64,000 bases of DNA from Chamaecrista fasciculata. Its lineage: Eukaryota > Streptophyta > Magnoliopsida > Fabales > Fabaceae. Shown in pieces: positions 15,100 to 26,272 of this stretch. A program made the translations under genes and the position numbers. The notes beneath the pieces are model-generated. The model saw nothing but the letters and a program-made list of their open reading frames with translations, was not told where the DNA came from and did no database searches. The stretch spans positions 62,001-126,000 of the forward strand of contig QANZ01015565.1 of NCBI GenBank assembly GCA_003254925.1. Reading direction: 5' to 3'. The stretch's first letter is position 1, and every line of letters begins with the position of its first letter.

Positions 15100-16040
15100 C
15101 GCTACTTCGGTTTTCACACATAAGTTTCAGATTATCTTTTGTTTTTTTTTGGTGGAGAGATTATCTTTTGTTTTGATTAGGAGAATATAATAGCCAAGTT
15201 GAAGTGAGATATGATAATTCACAAATCATTTGAAACTACTCAATACTTATTTTCAAAAAAAAAAATTGAATTTTGAATAACTTAATAGTTTGTTGTTTGT
15301 ACATAGGTTTGGAGCAGTAGGGCAATGACCTTTGGATTGGTGTTAGCAAAAAAGAATTTTATATAATTTAAGTAAGAAGTATTTGAATTTAAAATATATA
15401 TTCTCATTTTAATTATTCTTATTTTTATTTTGACTAACTTAATTATCAGAGTTGGCACGAAACTTCTACTCTCAAACAACTTTAATCAATCAAACAGTTC
15501 TCTCCGTAAATTTATGATTTATCATTGACACTATTTGTTGTGAGAATAAATCCAAATTCCTCCAACAATTATTCGCATATTAGGTGAATTATATATATAT
15601 ATATATTCTTTATATATAAAGATAAAGATAATTTTTTTATGAAAAAAAGATAAAGATAATTGTCTCTCAAGTAATTATTGGAATATATAGAGATGATTAT
15701 ATATATATATACTTTAATTTAGACATATTTGTATCAATAAACATTTAATCCATTTTTACGTACATGAAAATTCAATGAAATAAAATATTTTACTTATTAA
15801 ACTATGTCTGAAAAATTAATTTTTTCTTTTTGAAAACAAGAAATTGACCTACATAAAAGAGTTTGGACATTAACATGCACATGCTTATCCAACCTATCTA
15901 ACGGACCAGTCAACCAACAAGGTAGACAAATTAAAAACGTATCGCACAACCTTAACGCCTAAAACTAACAGTCAAAATGAAATCTCAACCATAAGTCCTA
16001 ACATATCTTGCAAACAAGCTAGAAGCTTCAAGTTACTTTG
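15100..16040. other. Intergenic, AT-rich
   Basis: No gene recognised. (TA)n runs occur at about 15590-15607 and 15698-15711. The last part is the promoter region of the small peptide gene at 16082. Confidence 0.4.
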
Positions 16041-16044
16041 CCTC

Positions 16045-16053
16045 TCTATAAAT
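16045..16053 (+). promoter_or_regulatory. TATA box of the small Pro/Gly-rich peptide gene
   Basis: CTCTCTATAAATTACC places a good TATA element 30-37 bp upstream of the ATG at 16082, implying a very short leader or initiation close to the ATG. Confidence 0.55.
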
Positions 16054-16081
16054 TACCAACACAATTCTCTCTTCATATATC

Positions 16082-16264
16082 ATGGACCGTCGTCCACCGC
16101 CACCGGGTCCTTTTGGAGCCCCACCACCACCAGGTCCGCCGCCACCTCCAGGTCCTTTTGGCGCCCCACCACCACCAGGTCCAGGCGGTCCGGCACCGCC
16201 GCCACCCGGCCCAGCTGGTCCTCCTCCGCCACCTGGATGGCGAGGTCCACCACCACCTTATTAG
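16082..16264 (+). CDS. Small proline/glycine-rich peptide (60 aa)
   Basis: A single-exon frame of 60 residues made almost wholly of Pro, Gly and Ala. It starts MDRRPPPPGPFGAPPPPG, repeats PPPPGPFGAPPPPGP about twice, and ends GWRGPPPPY. There is no hydrophobic leader, so it does not look like a secreted extensin or cell-wall PRP; an intracellular disordered peptide with polyproline stretches of the kind bound by WW, SH3 or profilin domains is one possibility (inference). A TATA element lies 30-37 bp upstream. GC content is far higher than in the flanks. The repeat also leaves frames open on the other strand, so coding status rests on the promoter context and the clean Met-to-stop frame. Family not recognised. 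Confidence 0.55.
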   Translation: MDRRPPPPGPFGAPPPPGPPPPPGPFGAPPPPGPGGPAPPPPGPAGPPPPPGWRGPPPPY

Positions 16265-16488
16265 CATGCATGTATGTATATGATATGTGTATGATTTATG
16301 TTATTAGCATGCATGTATATCTATGATTTATATATGTGGGATCCTGTTGTATCTACATGATATTTGGTGTAAGGTCACAGGTGTATATTAATGTCTATGA
16401 CATGCTGCCTTGTATTACAGATTTTTAATAATATATACCAGTCTCTCCACTTTGCTAAATTACGTGTATGAGCAAATTATTATCCATT

Positions 16489-16948
16489 GGCTAAAGTGCG
16501 CTTTTGGTCCCATAATTTTGGCAAAGGTTTTAATTTAGTTCCATAACTTTTTTGTTGCAATTTTGGTCTATAACTTTGGCAAAGGTCTCAATTTGGTCTT
16601 ATAACTTTTTTTTGTTATAATTTTGGTCCCATAACTTCTAAAAACTCTCACCATTAGTCCCAAGCTGATTTCCATCTATCTCATAACTTCACCCGTATAT
16701 TTGTCACGTCATCATTCAACTCAGTATGTCAGATTATCTTTAGCGGCAGATAATGGATATGAAAATTAGTATTAGGACCAACGGTGAGACGTTTTCAAAA
16801 GTTATGGGACCAAAATTGTAACAAAAAAAGTTATGAGACCAAATTGAGACTTTTGCCAAAGTTATAGGACTAAAATTGCAACAAAAACAGTTATGGGACC
16901 AAATTGAAACCTTTACCAAAGTTATGGGGCCAAAAGTGCACTTTAGCC
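16489..16948. mobile_element. Non-autonomous MULE-like element, 460 bp
   Basis: Termini are GGCTAAAGTGCGCTTTTGG and the inverted end CCAAAAGTGCACTTTAGCC. The arms consist of reiterated TTTTGGTCCCATAACTTT-type blocks that meet near 16690-16770. Flanks TTATCCATT (16480-16488) and TTATCCCGT (16949-16957) are a 9-bp duplication with two mismatches. No coding sequence. Confidence 0.75.
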
Positions 16949-17439
16949 TTATCCCGTTCTGTTGTAAATATCGTCGTTAATTAGTTTGTTTTGTTCCTGC
17001 TTTCAAAGGCTTTGTGTCTGATGTCCTATGTATAAAGGCTTTTCTTTTCTTGTTTAATACAACTGTATACAATGAGATTTATAGAGTATGAGATAATTTG
17101 AAAGAATAAAAACGTTTTTTTTACTAATGCTTGTAGTCTCCATGGGTGATCGTGGGTTAGATATGACTAAAGTATTGTGATTTTCAAATTTCTAGACATG
17201 AATAGGTATTAAAATCAATTCTTTTATCCATTCCTCTCAAGTATAATCTTCATATTTAGACCCAAAGAGATTTTAAAATAAATGATTTTTTATTAAGATT
17301 CCAAAGAATGAGTAAGAGATTTTATGTATATGAATTCAGCCATTTGTTTGATATAAGTAATTTAATTTAAATTGTTTGATAAAAATATTGTGTACGTGTA
17401 TTGCTGCATATGAAATAAACCAAAAGACCTCTAATTATA

Positions 17440-17690
17440 TATTCTTTTTTATATTTTGGTTCTATTATAGGGAAAAATATCTTTAATGTAAAAATTTAAA
17501 ATTTTAGGAGTTAAAAATCAATTTTGTCTTTTTTTTTAACGGAAAAATAGATGGAAAACGTTTAAGGGATCAACTGCGCCAAGTTTTGAAAAATTGAGAG
17601 ACCAATATAGAACGAAAAATAACTGAGAGACCAACTTAAAACATTAAACATGACTGAGAAACCAAAATAGGACTTTGGCCTTTTATAAAT
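17440..17690. repeat. Degenerate inverted-repeat element remnant
   Basis: GAGAGACCAATATAG, GAGAGACCAACTTA and GAGAAACCAAAATAGGACTTTGGCC form a right arm of the GGACCAAA type; the left arm is decayed. No gene is seen between 16950 and 17917. Confidence 0.4.
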
Positions 17691-17917
17691 TGCATGAAAG
17701 TTTCGATTAATTTAAAAATTTAATTTATATATATCTTGAATATTGAGTATTTCAAAATCAGTGTATATATGGGCTATGTTTATCTATATAGAATATTGAA
17801 CAACATAATTTCAATATATGATTTTTTTTTTCCAAATCAATATATGAAATTTAAATTATAACATCTCAACTAAAAGTATGTTCAACGCTTCGGGCCAACT
17901 CTTCAACTCGTCAAATT

Positions 17918-18317
17918 TAGGAGTGACAACAGATAGGATACCCTAAATTTTATCACTATATGTATTAGTATCCGTTCATTCTCTCCAATATCCGTATTCT
18001 ATCCGTATCCGATATCCGGTATTCAACGGGTATCATAAATATTCGAAATATCCAAAAATAATAGATATAGGATAGGATATCCTAATTCAAAAATCGAATA
18101 TATCTGATATCCGATACCCAATATTCGTTAATTAAAACAAAATAATTAAAAATGTATAAAATGTAATAAAATATTTGTATTATAAGGTATCAGATACCGA
18201 GTACCCTAATTATCCGTTCATTCCTGACAGATACTGGATAGTTGATTTTTTATTTTTTATTTTTTACGAGTGGATTCGAACGGGTATTTTAAATACCCAC
18301 CCAAATTGCCATTCATA
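17918..18317. mobile_element. hAT-like non-autonomous element
   Basis: The ends are TAGGAGTGACAAC and (inverted) TATGAATGGCAATTTGGGT, resembling the TAGGGRTGNCAA head of plant hAT elements. Subterminal repeats of ATCCGATATCCG and GGATATCC type fill the arms. Flanks GTCAAATT (17910-17917) and GTCAAACT (18318-18325) form an 8-bp duplication with one mismatch, as expected for hAT. Non-coding. Confidence 0.65.
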
Positions 18318-18349
18318 GTCAAACTCAATCCAATATGTAGGATGAATTA

Positions 18350-20185
18350 GGGCCTGTTTGGAAAGCTTCAAATCCTAATCCCATCTCATTCAATCATCAT
18401 CTCATCTTATGATTGGATGAACAGTACTGGTTAGGTGTTTCTTGGAACCTCCATCTCATCTCATCTCATCCACATCATCATCTCATTCACAACATCATCT
18501 CATTTTCTCTTACAATTACTAATCTATCTTTATTTATACACCAATAATTACCTTTACTTTAATACAAATAAAAAAAAGGGTAAATTACACTTTGGTACCC
18601 TGTGGTTTGACCCTATTTCACTTTGGTACCCTGTGGTTTGAAACTTGACACTTTGGTACCCTGTGGTATTCTCCATTAANNNNNNNNNNNNNNNNNNNNN
18701 NNNNNNNNNNNNNNNNNNNNNNNNNNNNNNNNNNNNNNNNNNNNNNNNNNNNNNNNNNNNNNNNNNNNNNNNNNNNNNNNNNNNNNNNNNNNNNNNNNNN
18801 NNNNNNNNNNNNNNNNNNNNNNNNNNNNNNNNNNNNNNNNNNNNNNNNNNNNNNNNNNNNNNNNNNNNNNNNNNNNNNNNNNNNNNNNNNNNNNNNNNNN
18901 NNNNNNNNNNNNNNNNNNNNNNNNNNNNNNNNNNNNNNNNNNNNNNNNNNNNNNNNNNNNNNNNNNNNNNNNNNNNNNNNNNNNNNNNNNNNNNNNNNNN
19001 NNNNNNNNNNNNNNNNNNNNNNNNNNNNNNNNNNNNNNNNNNNNNNNNNNNNNNNNNNNNNNNNNNNNNNNNNNNNNNNNNNNNNNNTGAGTTTGGATAT
19101 GTTCTATATATGTGGACAATGGTTCTATCTATATTTTTTTGTCAAATTAAAGGACTCCTAAATCTAATAACGGTAATGTATAGAATAAAAAAAATACAAA
19201 ATGACCCACGTGTATGTACATGATGGAAAAATATAGAGTTAAAGGGTCAATTTAGTCCTAAATGTATGCTTTAATATTCATTTTGGTCCATTATATTTCA
19301 AAATATTCAAATTGCTCCTAAATATTTGCAAAATGTTTCATTTTGGTCCCAACTATTGAATATGACTTGTTTAGAGCTACGTATTGTTCCCAAAGAATAC
19401 TTTCTCTATTTGGTTGGGACCAAAACGAAACATGTTACCAGTATTTAGGACCAAAATGAATCATTTTGCCAACATTTAGGACCAATATGAACATTTTGAA
19501 ACATAATGGACCAAATGAATATTAGGGCATACATTTTGGATCAAAATGAACCATTGACCAAACATTTTTGTGTTGTTTTGTTATTTGCATTATGGTCCTC
19601 AAACTATTCTTTGTTATTTTTTTTCGTTGGATTTCACAAATTGATCTGATTATTGATGATTGGGATTTCGTGTAAGCCCCAAGTTATCATTTACACATGT
19701 TAGGGATTGATTAATAGGACCGGTGCAAATTTATGGACCAAATTGTATTCTTAAAAATAATTCCAATATTATTTTCATTTTGGCCCATCATCTCATCCAC
19801 TTGGATTGACCTCTAACCCTTCATCCAAAATTTTCTTATCCTCACGCTTTCCAATACAATATCACACTTTCCAATATCATCTCATCTCAATATTATTCCA
19901 ATCAAAACACAACCAAACACCTATCATCTCATCTTATTATCTCTATCTCATCTCATTATTTCCTACCATTTCTACCCCTATACAAATTACAAAAATCCAT
20001 AAACTTATTTCTACCAATCACAATCATTACATACCCTTTTATATAATTTCACACCCTATTTAACATCATTTTCTCTAAAATCACCCAAACACCAATACAT
20101 CATCTCATGTCATCCAATTAAAAAATAATCTCATCCCATCCATTTGGTTAAACTTGATTAAAATCATATTGCTCCAAAGAGACCC
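18350..20185. mobile_element. PIF/Harbinger-like element with nested insertions and an assembly gap
   Basis: The outer ends are GGGCCTGTTTGGAAAGC and (inverted) GGGTCTCTTTGGAGC, flanked on both sides by TTA (18347-18349 and 20186-20188), the target duplication of PIF/Harbinger and Tourist elements. Subterminal CATCTCATC repeats fill both ends. At 18580-18679 the left arm of a GGGTAAATTACACTTTGG element begins and runs into the N gap; its right arm is missing, presumably inside the gap. A further inverted-repeat element (GGTCAATTTAGTCC to CCATTGACC) lies at about 19245-19559. Confidence 0.6.
18680..19087. other. Assembly gap (408 N)
   Basis: A run of N begins inside the left arm of an inverted-repeat element. 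Frames that cross it are meaningless. Confidence 0.99.
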
Positions 20186-20189
20186 TTAA

Positions 20190-21240
20190 TTTGATTTGGA
20201 TTGGAAGGTAAGTTGATCTAAAAGAATTGAATCTACAATGATTTGGGTGGGGTCACATGTTAAGAATTTCCACAATTAGCCATCTTTTTCCTCCTTATTT
20301 ACACCATTTAATTTGTTTTATTGCATCACTCAATCTTATTTAATTGTTCGATATTAAAAGGAAGATTTCATTATTGTATCTAAATTAAAAAAAATGAAAC
20401 ATACACAAATTAATTCATACCGTGGGAAAAAGGCAAAACATCTTTATGACCTTTGTTATCTAAAGATTTATATTTTCATGAGATTATTTTTAATAATTTT
20501 TTATCATTTTAAAATAAAATAAAATAATTACCCTTCCATTCCGAGTAAAATCATATGAATATGGACACTGACACGAACATACTGATACATTAAATTTTTA
20601 AAATTACATAACATAACACGACATATATTTTTATATATAACAATTAAAAATTTATAAATTTTCATGAAACTATAAAAATTATAATATTTATTCATAATAT
20701 ATGTCATGCGTCATTATTTTCTATTATTTGTCATATTAAAGTAAAAAGAAAAATTCATATTTTAAAACTTAAAAAATATGTGCCAATGGGTGTTTGACAT
20801 GAACAACAGTGACATGAACACGTTCCAACACGGTGATACACATTCAAAATTAAAGTGTCCATGTTAAATTAAAGTGTCCATGCTTCGTAAAACCTCTGAA
20901 CAATACAAACCTGCAGACTAGTATATAAATTATACAAGATACTACATCCCATACCATCCTTTATTAGTGTACAATTTCATATTAATCCACAATGAGAACA
21001 TGTTATTAACAAGTCGATCACAGCTGATTATTGATGACACCCCAATTTCGAAACCATCATATATCTCACAGCAAATGAAGAAAAAAAAAAGAGAGGAGAA
21101 AATGGAGAAAAAAAAAAATTAGCAACACCCATCTACTATCAGACACCATCCAACATCAGGAGAACCCTCCTTCATCAAAATTTACTTTCAGCAGGTTCTC
21201 AATATTGAGAAAACTACATTATCAGCAAGAAATCTGAGGA
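20190..21240. other. Intergenic with a degenerate MITE
   Basis: About 20556-20890 contains ATATGGACACTGACACG at the left and AGTGTCCATGCTTCGTAAA at the right, a decayed inverted-repeat family also seen at 39060-39412 and, truncated, at 43376-43462. The last 300 bases are probably 3' UTR of the SPX gene. Confidence 0.45.
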
Positions 21241-21279
21241 AATGGTGAATCAGCATCTATTCTGTGTTATTCAAAGTAT

Positions 21280-23731
21280 TTATTTGGCTGCTTGGTCTAC
21301 AGCTCTTATTTTCTCCCAATCCACTTCCAAATCCTTTTTATTTAGAGAAGGCAAAGAAAACATGCTTACAGTTGAGCTTCCACCTCGGATCTCTTCTAAA
21401 GTATGCAGTGCTGATAAAGTTAGCTTGGTGTACATGTTCTCCATATGTTCAATGTCTGCAAGCTCTTTGGGAACCTTCACCAGTGTCTCTTTATTTTCGT
21501 CGTTCCCACCTGCGGAGCCACTACACGCACCTTCCTCCTCGTTAGCTGATGAGGTAGATCTTGAAGGTCCATTTTTGGGGAAAATTGTACTTAGTGTCAT
21601 CTCACACTCCTTTACAAGTTTGTTAATTACGTCAATTTTGAAGAAGGGCTGGTTCAAGACCTCTTGGATAAAAGGCAACCGAATTAGTGCACCCGTTCGC
21701 TTGTCATATTTCTTTATTATCTTCACCAGACCTGCACAGAGAATAAGTGATGAACAAGAAGGATAAATATTATCTCAAACATTTTATAATCAACCACCCT
21801 CCGAATCAATGAATTATTTTCTTTTAACTCAAAAACAAGAAAGTTAACAGTTACTCAAGCCAATTTTAATAATCTGTCAAGTGTCAAGAACATGCGCGTT
21901 TACAAATATAAAGTGAAACCACAACTTCAGCCACTCTGATAAACAATATAAAGTAAGTAATATATACTTTTAACCACCTTGTGGTTTGAGCCAGAGAGAT
22001 TAGGTATCCCAAGAACATACTGTACCACTCAACCACTAGTGTGATGATCACAGAAACCAAGGTACCAAGACTCAATCTCCCATCCATTTCAACCCTACAA
22101 CAAAATCCCAAAAGATAAAAAAAAAAATCCCTTTTACATCTTCTGCCCTTTACTACAAAACACCTGCATAAGCTTCTCAATATTGTTACTAACCCATGGG
22201 GATTCTGATCAAAGAAAAAGTTTCAAAAGGAATAATACTTATGGATGACTGAATGAAAATGTCATTGCCCCCATGCAGAAATAGACAGATTCCATGGTTT
22301 CAATGATGAAGCCTCTTTGGAAATGGATCCTCTACATTTCTCTTCTCTACATTTCTTAGTTTTGCAGTATTCTGAACCACATGACCCCGAAAAACCAAAA
22401 GGTCTTCCCCCAAAGGTACACCAAGTGGCCTAGATAGATAAGCAGACATTGCATGAGAACAAAGCCACCAACCTTGCCAAACTATTAACAAAATATACCT
22501 GAACATTTATGCAGGAAAACTATGACCAGCAAGGTTTATATTAAGATCAGAAATCAACTTCAAAATCCGAAGGAAATTAAACGCATTCAAGATGATATTA
22601 CTTAAACAAGTATTCTCAGAATCTAACTTAAAAACCACCAAGTCTGCAAGTCATCATCCTTACAATTTGCTACATGTCAATACAACAAATCACAACCCTA
22701 TCACAAAAAAATAAAATTAGAAAAAAAGGACAAAATGTCACTTATTACTCATGCACAGTCTCCTAGAGAATACCTGTGTAATTAAGTGCACTATAGTTCT
22801 CTAACAAAACCATCTCTCCGTGAAGATCCACTATTTCCCTCCCTACTATCATCAAGTCTACATTTGAATCCTTGGCACTATCAACTCTGTCCTGCAACTC
22901 CTGCATTACAACACCATATAACCATAGGTCATAAGTTCATAACTCACAAAAATAAATGGTAATGAAAGTTTACAATAACTTGTTACAACTATTAAAAGTT
23001 TTCTACCAAACTTGTAGCATGTCTCATGTGCAAACAATTGAAAGGAAAACACACACACGCACACACACAATTCAAGACAAACTCAACAGAATTACTGTGT
23101 ATATGGGACAGCGAGAGTTGACTTTAAATGTACGGACCATTGACACAATCAATTAAAAGACCCGTACAAAAAAAACGTGGTGATTCTAGTTGTTAAACAT
23201 GTCGAGCCACGAATAGCAAAATACAGATAAATATTATTCACCCTCAATTTCAGTGGTCTCCTCAGGAATCCTTTACCTTTTCAAATTTCGATTCGTTTAC
23301 CATAACATGCAGAAAAACTCCCAAACTAAAATTTCACTGCATAAATTTCAACAAAAACAATAAAGGGGAAATACCCCCAAGAAAAATCCTAGATAGACGA
23401 TCACTCGAAACAATTTCCTTATTATAAGTACCTTCCATTTGATGACGTATTCTTCTTCCTTCTCAACAAAAAACGCATTAAACTTCTCAATCTCGACCTC
23501 CAAAAGCTTCAAGAAGTCATCGACCTCTTTGGTCACCTCGGCTTCGGCCTTAGAAACATCTTGGCATGTACCGTCGCCGTCCAATCTGGGACGTTTAGGC
23601 TGTGGAATCTGGCCGTCTTTGGGGCAAATAAGCTTCAATTGTTTCTTCAAATCTTTGTAGGACAAGAACATGTCCCGCCAATCGGGTAGAGTCTGCTCGA
23701 TGAGGTTGTTGAGGATCTTCCAGAACTTCAT
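21280..23731 (-). CDS. SPX-domain protein, SPX1/SPX2-like
   Basis: A sensor-type repressor in phosphate-starvation signalling: family members bind inositol pyrophosphates through the SPX domain and sequester PHR1-type factors. Three exons (23731-23432, 22900-22774, 21731-21280) join in frame to 292 aa, close to Arabidopsis SPX1 and SPX2. Visible features: MKFWKILNNLIEQTLPDWRD at the N-terminus (with F-W where most members have F-G), the lysine-rich YKDLKKQLKLI helix, EKFNAFFVEKEEEYVIKWK, then GEMVLLENYSALNYTGLVKI and KKYDKRTGALIRLPF, which carry the conserved lysines of the ligand surface. The C-terminus has the EIRGGSSTVSMFSLPSL motif characteristic of the SPX1/2 branch. No EXS, MFS or RING domain follows, so it is a stand-alone SPX protein. 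A P1BS site lies in the promoter. Confidence 0.94.
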
Positions 23732-23873
23732 GGTGATGCTCGCAGTGAATTCGTCTCACCCTCTCGTCACGCAAATACACTCTAGGTATGATTGAGCGCG
23801 CTGGAAAAGGAAAGCGAAATGGAAATAGTGAAAATAATGGAGTGATGAATTGCAATTTGCAATACCAAACGCA

Positions 23874-23881
23874 GCATATAC
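23874..23881. promoter_or_regulatory. P1BS element (PHR1 binding site) of the SPX gene
   Basis: GCATATAC matches the palindromic consensus GNATATNC, about 145 bp upstream of the SPX start codon. SPX1/2 genes are known PHR1 targets, so the position fits phosphate-starvation induction. The motif is short and could occur by chance; its context is what supports it. Confidence 0.6.
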
Positions 23882-23942
23882 GATTGTTTTTGTTTGGGTC
23901 GGAATCAGAATATTTTCGGTTTAATATATAAATAAATGAAAA

Positions 23943-25440
23943 GAGCAAACCCCCTTTTTGGTCCCTCAATTGTTACTGAGTCGAGGAATCGGTCCCTCAA
24001 TTGTGGGAAACTACAACTCAGTCCCTCAATTGTACAATCTCGTTTACGTTTTGGTCCCCTACGTCTGGTCCGTTAGTGATAGAGGTGTTAAGTGATGACG
24101 TGTCACCGTTATCTGCTTAGGTGGCCGTTAAATGCTTAGTTGAGGGACCAAATCCTCGACTCAGTAACAATTGAGGGACCAAAAAGGGGGTTTGCTCAAA
24201 TTAGTATCCAACTCATTTCCACTTGACACCTCATTAAAACTACTCTCTTGCAATTTGGTCCCAAAACCCCTAAATCCCCTAAAACTTTTTTTTAATCCTC
24301 TTATTCATCTTTTTCATCTTCTTCATTCATTTTAGTCCCAAATGCTAAAAATAAAATTGTAAAGTATCCCAAAACCCTTCCAAACATTCTAATTTAGTCC
24401 TTAAATGTATTAAAAACCCCTAAAGTAACGCCATAAGGGATAGGAGCTGGAGGAGGTCTATAAGTATCAGGACTTGAAGTTTCAAGATTAGTATCAACAA
24501 GGAGCCCTCCGGAGAAAGCAGAGGCTGAACCATGATGAGATGATAGCGGAACATGCTCCTCCGATGCTCTTGGATACTGGAGAGAAATGCAGCAAAATAA
24601 GTCATGAATACAATCGATGGATTTCACAAATCATAATCATTAGGCGAAAGAGAATAAGCAACTCAAGGAAATTATAAAGTCATAAAATCGTGCAAGGCAG
24701 GCTTATTGAACCAAAGATAAGAAGTTATTGCTATATGTCCTGGTGTTGCCCAAATCAGTGATTCAACTACTCATTTGTAAAATAATAATATAATGAAATT
24801 TTTTTAAACTGCAACAGTCATCAAGATGAAGAGTGTCAGTGAAGATTCCTAAACTCAATTTGAAGGTGAGGTTGATCAAGCAGCAGTTGTCCAGTTATTT
24901 ACTAATACTGAACTGAAGTTTTAATCCTTACAAATAATCAGGCACCCCAAACTTTAAGTTTTAGGGTTTTTAATACATTTAAGGACTAAATTGGAATATT
25001 TGGAAGGGTTTTGGGATACTTTACAATTTTATTTTTAGCATTTGGGACTAAAATGAATGAAGAAGATGAAAAAGATGAATAAGAGGATCAAAAAAAGGTT
25101 TTAGGGGATTTAGGGGTTTTGGGACCAAATTGCAAGAGAGTAGTTTTAATGAGGTGTCAAGTGGAAATGAGTTGGATACTAATTTGAGCATACCCCCTTT
25201 TTGGTCCCTCAATTGTTACTGAGTCGAGGATTTGGTCCCTCAACTAAGCATTTAACGGCCATCTAAGCGGATAACGGTGACACGTCATCACTTAACACCT
25301 ATATCACTAACGGACCAGACGTGAGGGACCAAAACGTAAACGGGATTGTACAATTGAGGGACTGAGTTGTAGTTTCCCACAATTGAGGGACCGATTCCTC
25401 GACTCAGTAACAATTGAGGGATCAAAAAGGGGGTTTGCTC
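23943..25440. mobile_element. Pack-MULE-like element upstream of the SPX gene, 1.5 kb
   Basis: The ends are GAGCAAACCCCCTTTTTGG and its inverted copy ending AAGGGGGTTTGCTC. Perfect 10-bp direct repeats TAAATGAAAA flank it (23933-23942 and 25441-25450). The inverted arms are about 475 bp each (23943-24420 and about 24945-25440); within each arm the first 255 bp is itself a palindromic module bounded by GAGCAAAC and GTTTGCTC. Between the arms lies about 520 bp of unrelated sequence with an apparent host exon and intron (24421-24905). It is inserted about 210 bp upstream of the SPX start codon. Confidence 0.85.
24421..24576 (-). pseudogene. Captured exon fragment of an unidentified host gene
   Basis: On the minus strand a good 3' splice site (TTTCTCTCCAG) precedes an open stretch reading YPRASEEHVPLSSHHGSA, followed by GGLLVDTNLETSSPDTYRPP and PAPIPYGVTL, then breaks off at the transposon arm. 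The intron that would precede it continues to about 24905. The translated segment has the feel of a conserved plant protein (Ser/His-rich followed by DTYRPPPAP), but I could not name the family. Confidence 0.55.
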
Positions 25441-25559
25441 TAAATGAAAATTACACTTTGGAATCTCAAAGCCATTAACTTATGGGTAAAAGCACTATTT
25501 TTGTGTCCAAATTTTTTTTAGCAAACTATCAATTTCAGGTTTTTTATTTTTAAATACAA

Positions 25560-26090
25560 ACAAAAAAGAGTCACATTACCCAAAAAAAGAAATAATTTCA
25601 AAGATGGGTGCCACGTGGCACCTATCTTTTTTTTTTTTTAAAATGTCAACTGACACGCTTTAGCGTGTGTCAGTTGAAATCACAGTGTTGACTGCGNTTT
25701 TAATAAATTTATGATGTTATTAATTTAAAATAATTGTTGTTATATTTTTTTGTTAGTTAAAAAAGGAGGAGAAGAAGGCCAAAGAAGAAGAATTTAAAAA
25801 AGGACTAAAAAGGTAAGTATCTCATGTTAGTAATTTTTGTTGATATTTTGTTAGATGATGTTATTAATTTATTTTTGGAAGTTGTATGTTTATTTCATAA
25901 ATTTTTACGTTAGTAATTTTTGTTGATATTTTGTTAGATGATGTACAATAAATTAGTTAAAAGTAAAATTGACCGAAATGTAGAATATTATTAGGGACGA
26001 TATTGATTGCAAAAATGATTGAAGATCAAATTGATAGTTAGTATAAAGTTTGAAAACCAAATTGATATTTTTGCCTTAATCTATATTTTC
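25560..26090. repeat. Truncated copy of the G-box palindrome repeat
   Basis: GGTGCCACGTGGCACC (25607-25622) and the hairpin ACTGACACGC/GCGTGTGTCAGT (about 25649-25675) are the same modules as in the 62935-64000 foldback. The sequence is interrupted by a single N at 25697. It then continues with a purine-rich block and AAAGGTAAGTA (about 25741-25822) and two direct copies of a TTTTTGTTGATATTTTGTTA stretch (about 25832 and 25917). Confidence 0.6.
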
Positions 26091-26272
26091 TAATGCAGTG
26101 TATGATAAAAAATGCATCAACCTCACTTCAGTCACTTGTATTAAAAAAAGTTTATTGTTTCCTTTCGATCCTAATAGAAAAAAATAAAATAAAGTTAATT
26201 GTTAGCTTAGCCCCTTCATCGCATATTTTTGTCCAATCAGTAGTTTTTGTCAAAATTTTTATATTTTATTTT

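Noticed and set aside
16080-16271. Minus-strand frames opposite the Pro/Gly peptide gene
   Set aside because: They are shadows produced by the GC-rich triplet repeat; the plus-strand frame has the TATA box and the clean start and stop.
18645-19223. Open frames spanning the assembly gap
   Set aside because: They consist mostly of undefined residues from the N run.
19806-20063. 85-aa plus-strand frame rich in Ile, Ser, Thr and His
   Set aside because: It is the CATCTCATC subterminal repeat of the Harbinger-like element read in frame.
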